Of a stretch of 6,653 bases of DNA, positions 1 through 6,000 are shown piece after piece (position 1 is the first letter of the stretch; each line of letters begins with the position of its first letter). The notes beneath the pieces are model-generated. The model was not told the origin of the DNA and ran no database searches. It saw only the letters and a program-made list of their open reading frames with translations. This stretch comes from JANYCO01 sp031416415 (GTDB lineage: Bacteria > Bacteroidota > Bacteroidia > Cytophagales > Cytophagaceae): the NCBI GenBank assembly GCA_031416415.1, contig JANOTP010000216.1, positions 1-6,653 on the forward strand, given 5' to 3'. A program made the position numbers and the translations under genes.

Positions 1-710
1 CCAGCTCTTTCTCCAATACCGTTTATGGTACATTCTACTTGCCTAGCACCATTTGAAAGGCCCGCCATAGCATTTGCGGTAGCTAAACCTAGGTCATTAT
101 GACAATGAACTGAGATGATTGCTTTATCAATGTTTTTTACATTGTCCACTAAATATTTGATTTTAGCAGCGTATTGTTCAGGTAAACAATATCCATTAGT
201 GTCAGGTATATTAACTACGGTTGCTCCAGCTGCAATTACAGCTTCTACCATTCTAGCTAAGTATTCTATGTCTGCACGACCAGCATCTTCAGCATAAAAT
301 TCAATATCTTCCACAAACTTTTTAGCATATTTCACCGCATCCACACCTCTTTGAAGAATTTCATCTCGTGTGCTATTAAACTTATATTTAATATGCATAT
401 CTGAAGCGCCAATACCTGTATGTATTCGTTTGTGTTTGGCATATTGAAGAGCCTGAACTGCGGCATCTATATCTTTTGTATTGGCACGTGTCAAAGCACA
501 AATAGTAGGCTCTTTCACAGCTTTTGATATTTCTACTACAGAATTAAAGTCGCCAGGACTTGAAATGGGAAAGCCCGCTTCTATAACATCTACGCCTAAT
601 TCCTCTAGTGCTTTTGCAACTTCTATTTTCTCAATAGTGTTCAATTGGCAACCTGGTACTTGCTCGCCGTCCCTTAATGTAGTGTCAAAGATGTAAACCC
701 GTTTAGACAT
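1..710 (-). CDS. leuA: 2-isopropylmalate synthase LeuA, N-terminal part (cut by left edge)
   Basis: First step of leucine biosynthesis: condenses acetyl-CoA with 2-oxoisovalerate to 2-isopropylmalate, in the cytoplasm. Seen: 236 complete codons from the ATG at 710-708, reading MSKRVYIFDTTLRDGEQ at the start. The HMGL-like TIM barrel shows TLRDGEQ at residues 11-17 (Arg13 and Asp14 match the catalytic Arg and metal-binding Asp), GFPISSPGDF at 46-55, and HCHNDLG at 202-208 with the two metal-ligand histidines (202, 204). The frame reaches GIGERAG at the edge; the next family-conserved residue, a metal-binding Asn, would lie just outside. The end of the barrel and any C-terminal leucine-binding regulatory domain are not visible, so short and long LeuA forms cannot be told apart. 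Homocitrate or citramalate synthases are relatives, but the N-terminal sequence and the leucine attenuator upstream favour LeuA. Expression is probably controlled by that attenuator. No frameshift is seen. Confidence 0.95.
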   Translation of the reverse strand, partial: MSKRVYIFDTTLRDGEQVPGCQLNTIEKIEVAKALEELGVDVIEAGFPISSPGDFNSVVEISKAVKEPTICALTRANTKDIDAAVQALQYAKHKRIHTGIGASDMHIKYKFNSTRDEILQRGVDAVKYAKKFVEDIEFYAEDAGRADIEYLARMVEAVIAAGATVVNIPDTNGYCLPEQYAAKIKYLVDNVKNIDKAIISVHCHNDLGLATANAMAGLSNGARQVECTINGIGERA

Positions 711-744
711 AATTATTAGTATATATTAATATGTAATGCTTATC

Positions 745-779
745 AAAAAAAAACCATTCTCTGAAGTTGAGAATGGTTT
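745..779 (-). terminator. Rho-independent attenuator terminator between leader peptide and leuA
   Basis: On the minus strand, AAACCATTCTC (779-769) pairs perfectly over 11 bp with GAGAATGGTTT (761-751) across a 7-base loop (768-762). The stem runs into a T tract covering 753-745 (nine T). It lies 19 bases after the leader-peptide stop and 34 bases before the leuA start, so it would end transcription before leuA. On the plus strand the hairpin is followed by CTATATGG with no T tract, so it acts on the minus strand only. Confidence 0.88.
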
Positions 780-807
780 CTATATGGTATGAAATCTATT
801 ACTCAAC
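766..807 (-). promoter_or_regulatory. Antiterminator pairing of the leu attenuator
   Basis: The minus-strand segment GTTGAG-T-AAT (807-798, the leader's Val21-Glu22-stop codons plus one base) is complementary to ATTCTCAAC (774-766), giving 9 bp with one bulged T. The second segment includes half of the terminator's 5' arm and part of its loop, so the two structures exclude each other. A ribosome stopped at the Leu codons (837-829) leaves 807-798 free, allowing antitermination. A ribosome that reaches the stop codon covers it, allowing the terminator to form. The pairing is seen in the sequence; the mechanism is inferred from known amino-acid attenuators. Confidence 0.65.
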
Positions 808-867
808 AATGACATTTGACGCCATTGGAAGCAGTAGAAATGCTGATATCGTATTGATTTTTTTCAT
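799..867 (-). CDS. leu operon leader peptide (attenuator peptide), 22 aa
   Basis: A 22-codon ORF read from ATG 867-865 to TAA 801-799, starting MKKINTISAFLLLPMAS and ending NVIVE. Codons 11-13 are three consecutive Leu codons (CTA, CTG, CTT at 837-829), followed later by Val-Ile-Val. A purine-rich AGGA lies about 9 bases ahead of the ATG (around 880-877). It sits upstream of leuA on the same strand and is followed by a terminator hairpin, the layout of a ribosome-stalling leader peptide. The inferred role is as a sensor: with scarce charged Leu-tRNA the ribosome halts at codons 11-13, leaving the 3' end of the leader free to form the antiterminator. The peptide itself probably has no other function. 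The product is too short for a homology call; the assignment rests on codon content, position and the RNA structures. Confidence 0.8.
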   Translation of the reverse strand: MKKINTISAFLLLPMASNVIVE

Positions 868-884
868 TTGTTATATTCCTATCA

Positions 885-892
885 CAAATATA
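885..892 (-). promoter_or_regulatory. Putative Bacteroidota-type -7 promoter element for the leu leader transcript
   Basis: Minus-strand TATATTTG exactly matches the Bacteroidota -7 consensus TAnnTTTG and lies 17 bases upstream of the leader-peptide ATG. It would give a very short 5' untranslated stretch that still includes the AGGA. No clear TTG or TTTG is found at the expected -33 distance, so the call rests on one element and on its position. Confidence 0.45.
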
Positions 893-927
893 ATCAATAA
901 TTCTCAGAATGGTAATTATTTAGATTA
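891..927. repeat. Interrupted inverted repeat beside the leu promoter
   Basis: Left half TAATC plus AATAATT (891-902) is mirrored by AATTATT (914-920) and GATTA (923-927), with two extra bases between the right-hand pieces. The centre holds a smaller dyad, ATTCTcAGAAT (900-910). The dyad overlaps or abuts the proposed -7 element at 885-892, a position suited to an operator. The region is AT-rich, so chance symmetry is possible and no regulator can be named. Confidence 0.3.
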
Positions 928-940
928 AAATTGGGTTTTA

Positions 941-954
941 CAAATAATTATTTG
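941..954. repeat. Perfect 14-bp palindrome CAAATAATTATTTG
   Basis: The sequence equals its own reverse complement over 14 bases. Its half AATTATTT (946-953) also occurs at 914-921 in the neighbouring dyad, 32 bp away, roughly three helical turns. It could be a second binding site for the same regulator. The low complexity of the DNA keeps this tentative. Confidence 0.3.
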
Positions 955-1139
955 ACTGTCATTGTATTACTTAATAAATAAGAGTAGAAAATGAATTAGT
1001 TGGGGCGCTTTAATTTTAAGAAGGTAAGCAAATTTTTAAGTTAGCTTAGTATTTGTATTAATATTCTTATATTTACTGTTGCTTATTCAAGTTAAAGTAA
1101 GGGTTTTGTACCATTTAAGATTTAAGTATACTAAGATGT

Positions 1140-1202
1140 ATGAAAATCACTAAAAAGCTTTTTTTATTGAATGGGATTATTGCGACACCTTTTTTTAATT
1201 AG
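1140..1202 (+). CDS. Leader-like 20-codon mini-ORF, doubtful
   Basis: ATG at 1140 reads MKITKKLFLLNG, then IIATPFFN, and stops at TAG 1200-1202. The Lys-rich start followed by hydrophobic residues (Leu, Ile, Phe) resembles either a leader peptide or the first part of a signal peptide. No T-rich terminator hairpin follows within the next 160 bases, so an attenuator is not supported. It may be a small uORF in the kinase transcript, a remnant of a decayed secreted-protein gene, or chance. Confidence 0.2.
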   Translation: MKITKKLFLLNGIIATPFFN

Positions 1203-1257
1203 TACCGTATAAATACATACTCCAAAAAATATTGATAGTTAATTTTTGGAACGATTA

Positions 1258-1280
1258 CATTCTTTATAAGGATAAGAATG
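1258..1280 (+). other. Hairpin in the presumed 5' leader of the kinase gene
   Basis: CATTCTTTAT (1258-1267) and ATAAGAATG (1272-1280) pair over 9 bp with one bulged base around a four-base AAGG loop. No T tract follows in either direction, so it is not an intrinsic terminator. It lies 84 bases ahead of the kinase start and could be an RNA structure or a DNA-binding dyad. Confidence 0.25.
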
Positions 1281-1364
1281 ATATAAATAACAAAAAACGA
1301 GATAATTTTTCTATATTATTGCCTTATAATAAAGTAGTTAAAAATGAAATTAATAAAAAAGTAA

Positions 1365-3080
1365 ATGTACAAATACTGGCTATTTTTAATTCTTGTAATC
1401 TTAGTTAAACTCGAGGTTCACGCTCAATACCAACTCAAAGGTATTGTAAAGGAAGAGTCAGGTAAATCAATTTCGGATGCGCGAATTGCTATAGCAGGAA
1501 AAGAAATTTATAGTACTACAGATACGAAAGGCGGTTTTGTTTATGAACTAGATTATAAACCAGAAATGCCTATAAAAGTTTATATAGTTAAGGTAGGATT
1601 TGAGTTAAAAGAAGTTAATTTTTCTGAAGAAGATAAGTTTCTTGAAGTTATAATTAAAAAGATGGCAAATCCCGATCAAGGGAAAGTTGATTTTTTACAA
1701 TTAGTTTCTGATAGTATAATCGCTTATAAATGGCTTACATTAATTATAGACGGAGAAACCTATTCAGGTGAAGAAAATGGAAAAATTGTCCTAACACATG
1801 GAGCTACCTACAACAGCGATATTCGTATTCCTGGCTTTCAAATCAAGGCTAAAGAGTATAATAAGAATTCAAAAAGGTTAATGGTTACAATTATACCTTT
1901 CCGATTAGACGAACAAATTTTAACTTCTTTAACAGATCCTCTTGAATATAAAAAGACGTTTGAAGGGCTTTTTAGACAATTTGAATTAGAAAAACGATTG
2001 ATCACAGAGAGCAATCTTAAGATCGAACGGGAAATGAGCGCTATAATAAAACTGTTGGAAACGGACAGCTCTGTTTCACAAGAGAAGAGGAAAGAATTGA
2101 CAAAGTATCTTTCACATCTTGAAGAGCTATACGAAGCTAATAAGAGTACACTTGAAAATGTTATAGAGAAAAAGTATAGTTTAATGTTCCGTATGAAAGC
2201 ATTAATTATTCAGAAAGACTCTATAAATATGCTTTCTCAAAAAGAGTTAGCGGAATATAAAATCAAACAGGAAGCTATAGAAGATGAATACAGAGTTAAA
2301 ATGACTTATTCTGTTATTATTCTTCTGCTTATAATTATAATTTTAGTGGTGGTTATTTTTAATAGTAGAAAACTTAGAAAACAAAATTTTATAATTGAAG
2401 AGCAAAATAGAAGCCTTGATGCATTTGTTTCAAAAGCTTCTCATGAAATAAAAGGTCCATTGAATTCGCTGAAAGGGCTCTCAGACATAGCCTTGAAAAC
2501 GATAAACGATAAAGAGTCGCTAGAATATTTTGGATATATTAATAAAACTATTCAGAAGCTTAGTAAGACGGTTAACAATATGCTTTATTTTAGTAGAGCA
2601 AAAAATATTGTTCCAGAATATTCTGATATTAAATTGAAAAATTTCACAGATGAAATAATTAATGGATTAATGTTTAAAGAAGGTTTTGAGAAAGTTAAAA
2701 TCAGTAATAGAATCCCAGAACGAATAGTGATAAACAGTGATGAAATTATTCTTGATTCTGTAATTCAAAATCTAGTTGGCAATGCAATTAAATACCAAGA
2801 TTCCAAAAAAGCTACTTCTTATCTTGATATTGATATTGAAGAAAAAAGTGGAACAATTATTCTCCAGTTTAAAGATAATGGTATCGGCATAGATACTATC
2901 CATAAGGATAAATTATTTGGGATGTTTTACAGGGCAACTAATGAGGCAGAAGGCACTGGACTTGGGTTGTATATTGTTAAGCTAAGCCTTGAAAAATTAG
3001 GTGGAACTATACAGTTTGAAAGTGAGCCAGGTGAGTTTACTAAGTTTACAGTTACTGTCCCAATTAAAAAAAATCATTAA
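1365..3080 (+). CDS. Membrane sensor histidine kinase with carboxypeptidase-regulatory-like sensor region and coiled coil
   Basis: A 571-residue two-component sensor kinase. Seen in order: signal peptide about 1-20 (MYKYWLFLILVILVKLEVHA); a CarboxypepD_reg-like beta-sandwich at about 22-98 (GIVKEESGKSISDARIAI, then STTDTKGGF); a linker region to about 190; a charged, heptad-rich coiled coil at about 195-312; one membrane helix at 315-334; then the cytoplasmic kinase core. H-box ASHEIKGPL carries the phospho-acceptor His360. N-box is NLVGNAIKYQ (469-478), G1 DNGIGID (504-510), F-box LFGMFYR (517-523) and G2 GTGLGLYIVK (530-539). All ATP-binding motifs are intact. No receiver domain is present, and no response regulator is in the window. 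The N-terminal 290 residues after the signal should lie in the periplasm; the ligand is unknown. The start was chosen because it gives a clean signal peptide, and the upstream bases are A-rich as usual in this phylum. The gene ends one base before the next start, suggesting an operon with the surface protein. Confidence 0.9.
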   Translation: MYKYWLFLILVILVKLEVHAQYQLKGIVKEESGKSISDARIAIAGKEIYSTTDTKGGFVYELDYKPEMPIKVYIVKVGFELKEVNFSEEDKFLEVIIKKMANPDQGKVDFLQLVSDSIIAYKWLTLIIDGETYSGEENGKIVLTHGATYNSDIRIPGFQIKAKEYNKNSKRLMVTIIPFRLDEQILTSLTDPLEYKKTFEGLFRQFELEKRLITESNLKIEREMSAIIKLLETDSSVSQEKRKELTKYLSHLEELYEANKSTLENVIEKKYSLMFRMKALIIQKDSINMLSQKELAEYKIKQEAIEDEYRVKMTYSVIILLLIIIILVVVIFNSRKLRKQNFIIEEQNRSLDAFVSKASHEIKGPLNSLKGLSDIALKTINDKESLEYFGYINKTIQKLSKTVNNMLYFSRAKNIVPEYSDIKLKNFTDEIINGLMFKEGFEKVKISNRIPERIVINSDEIILDSVIQNLVGNAIKYQDSKKATSYLDIDIEEKSGTIILQFKDNGIGIDTIHKDKLFGMFYRATNEAEGTGLGLYIVKLSLEKLGGTIQFESEPGEFTKFTVTVPIKKNH

Positions 3081-3081
3081 T

Positions 3082-6000
3082 ATGAAATGGTTTTTCATAT
3101 ACAGTGTTTTTTTCTTTTCATCATTAACGGTAGGGGCGCAGCACCATTTTTTTTCTGGAGGGGATAGTAATACTGTTTATTTATGTCAAGACCGTCGGGT
3201 ATATGCAACAGGTAGTAATTATCTAGGGCAGTTGGGAAGAGGGCTTTTGCCAGGGATTAATTCGCCAGATATTATTTCAGGAATAGGAGGCTTTGGTACC
3301 TTAAATTCTATCAAGCAAATTTCGGGTAAACAATCTAATACATGTATTGCGTTGACTTTCGGGGGGGATTCTGTAGTCAATTGGGGAAGTAATAGTAATG
3401 GACAGCTGGGTAATAATCTTTATGGTGATAACGTTACCAATAATAATAGATACCCATATAGAGTAATTGGTGTTGGTGGTGTAGGCTATCTTACAGGAAT
3501 AAAATATGTAGCTGCAGGACTACGTACCAATTATGCCATCTCTAATAATGGGAAAGTATTTGCTTGGGGGAGTGGTAATAATGGCTCATTAGGCAATGGC
3601 ACAAATGGACCTGATATGACTTCTCCTATTGTGGTTTTAATTGGACCTGGAGATACACTAAAAAATGTGACAACTTTAACAGCAGGCAATGATTTTGCTA
3701 TAGCTTTAGTTTCAGATGGCACATTATGGGCTTGGGGCCGCAATAGTGATGGGCAACTTGGACAAAATAATATAACAGATGTTTATTATGCCACTAAAGT
3801 AAAAGGCAAATCAGCAATAGGTTTTTTGAATAATATTATAAGTGTTACATCAAGCGGTACACATGTGTTAGCATTATCCTCCACAGATACAGTATGGGCT
3901 TGGGGTAATAATGCTAGCGGACAATTAGGCAATAATAGCAACGGGCCTCCCTCCACTACTCCTGTGGCTGTTCTAAATTCGACAGCAACGGGCCCTTTGA
4001 AAGGAGTTACAGCAATAGCAGCCGACTGGCGTTTTTCAGTAGCGTTGAGAACAGACAGTACTATTTCAGTTTGGGGAGATAATTCATTTGGAGTATTTGG
4101 AGATAACACGACCAATTCATCGTTAGTACCGTTAAAAGTTTTAGATGAAGCGGGGACAGCTCCCCTAAAAAATATCACCTCCATTTCTACAAATAGCAGA
4201 GGGCTTCTTGCTAGAAGGGCCAATGGAGATTTATTGGTGTGGGGTGACAATGATTTTGGTCAGCTCGGTCTTGGTGATTATATAGATAGAAAACTTCCAG
4301 TAGTTTTAACTTTGCCATGTGTTTTGTTCCCTCCTCCAGTATTTGTCAAAGGAACTATTTCAGGGCCATCTTCTGTGTGTAGTTCTACCAATTCAGGAAC
4401 CATAAGCCTTTCCGGGCAAAATGGTACCATAGTAGCTTGGCAAAAATCAACGGATAAATTTATAACCTATAGTACAACACCTTCCTCGTCTTCCTCTTTT
4501 AGCTTTACTAATATTTCTCAGAAAACATACTTTAGAGCTGCCATACAATTCAATGGACAACTAATGTTTTCTGATTCATTAGCAGTAAATATTGATCAAT
4601 CTTCGGTAGGCGGAATACTCAATGCTCCTGCTGTTGTTTGTAGTGGAACAAATACGGGCTTGTTGACATTGACAATGCACCTTGGAACAATGTTAAATTG
4701 GGAGTCATCTTTAGATTCTTTTGCAACTGCAGGTGTTCCGATTGTAAATAATCTTACTACTTTTAATTATACAAATTTGGTTTCGAGTACCTATTACAGA
4801 GTAATCGTTCAAAATGGGCTGTGTAGTTCAGATACTTCTACAATTGTCAAAATAACTGTAAATACAGCGTCTGTAGGGGGTGCTGTATCACCCTCTAATA
4901 CCGTATGTTTTGGATCTAACAGTGGAACAATGACCTTGTCGGGTTATACTGGAGTTATTACAGGATGGGAATATTCGTCTGATAATTTTACAGGATTTAT
5001 AAATCCTATTTCGAATTCGTCACCTATACAAAGTTATCTCAATCTTACCGTTACGACTTATTATCGAGCGATTGTTAAAAGTGGCGTTTGCCCGTCGGAT
5101 ACTTCTTCTACTGCTACTATTACTGTTGACCCCTTGTCTGTAGGAGGTTCAATAGCATCTGCTGCTATAGTTTGTAGTGGCGCAAATTCAGGATTGCTTA
5201 CATTGAATTTTCATGTTGGAAGTATAGTCGATTGGCAAGTCTCTACAGATAATTTTAGTACGCTTCTGGTTACTCCTCCCAATCAAACTATTTTTCAAAA
5301 TTATTCTAATTTAGCGGTCACTACTTCTTACAGAGTAAAAGTGCAGAGTGGCGTTTGTGGAGTAGTCACTTCTTCGCCCGTAGTTATTACTGTAACACCG
5401 ATCTCCGATGGAGGAACCTTGAATGGTTCTGCTACCATTTGTTATGGTGCCAATTCAGGTACTCTTTCATTAGCCTCAAGTGTGGGGGCAGTAATTGAAT
5501 GGCAAAGTTCTAACGATAATTTTGCAACTACTCCTGTTTCCATTGCAAATACAAGTCTTACTCTAAATTATTTAAATCAAACAAATTCTACACAATACAG
5601 GGTTATTGTAAAAAATGGTTCTTGTACAACAGATACGTCTACTATCGGATTGTTGGCAATAGATCAATTGACGTTAACGGGAACCCTGAGTGCATCTGAT
5701 ACTGTCTGTTCAGGAAGTACTGGTACCCTTGCTCTTGGCGGAACTATTGTAGGATCTGTTGTAAAGTGGGAATCTTCCAGTGATAATTTTATTACAGTTG
5801 TTAATCCTATTGCAAATACTACAACTACTTATAACTATCCAGTCATTACCTCTACCACTAGTTATAGAGTACATGTGAAAAATGGCGTTTGTCCTTTCGT
5901 GATATCTAATATTGCAACGATAAAAGTGGATCAGCAATCAAATGCAGGCACTGTAAATAGTAATACTAGTGCTTGTAGTGGTGCAAACTCAGGAACGCTT

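Larger units (their letters stand above)
893..1364. other. Divergent intergenic region, AT-rich, no convincing gene
   Basis: About 470 bases between the leu leader promoter (minus strand) and the histidine kinase (plus strand). No ORF with recognisable protein content is present on either strand. It contains an interrupted dyad (891-927), a perfect 14-bp palindrome (941-954), a 20-codon mini-ORF (1140-1202) and a short hairpin (1258-1280). A promoter for the kinase operon must lie here or further left, but no exact TAnnTTTG element was found on the plus strand. The nearest is TATTATTG at 1314-1321, with one mismatch. Confidence 0.6.

Noticed and set aside
115..696. Two plus-strand ORFs of 60 and 71 codons (115-297 and 481-696)
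   Set aside because: They lie antisense within leuA, whose minus-strand frame matches a conserved enzyme without interruption; their products show no protein-like features.
1153..1166. AAAAAGCTTTTTTT considered as a terminator
   Set aside because: It is a palindrome with no room for a loop and hardly any GC pairs; it also lies inside the mini-ORF.
1222..1249. Inverted repeat CCAAAAA / TTTTTGG considered as a terminator
   Set aside because: The stem is only 7 bp and mostly A-T, the loop is 14 bases, and no T tract follows.
1325..1330. TATAAT, a perfect sigma-70 -10 hexamer ahead of the kinase gene
   Set aside because: Bacteroidota promoters use TAnnTTTG, the region is AT-rich so the hexamer is likely by chance, and no matching -35 was found.
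3531..4250. Two minus-strand ORFs of 70 and 154 codons inside the propeller region
   Set aside because: They are antisense to the RCC1 repeats, and their Pro/Leu-rich repeats such as LLPLPQA are the mirror image of the repeated WGxNxxGQLG codons.
5710..5937. Minus-strand ORF of 75 codons
   Set aside because: It is antisense to the Ig-like array, with a composition explained by the opposite-strand repeats.
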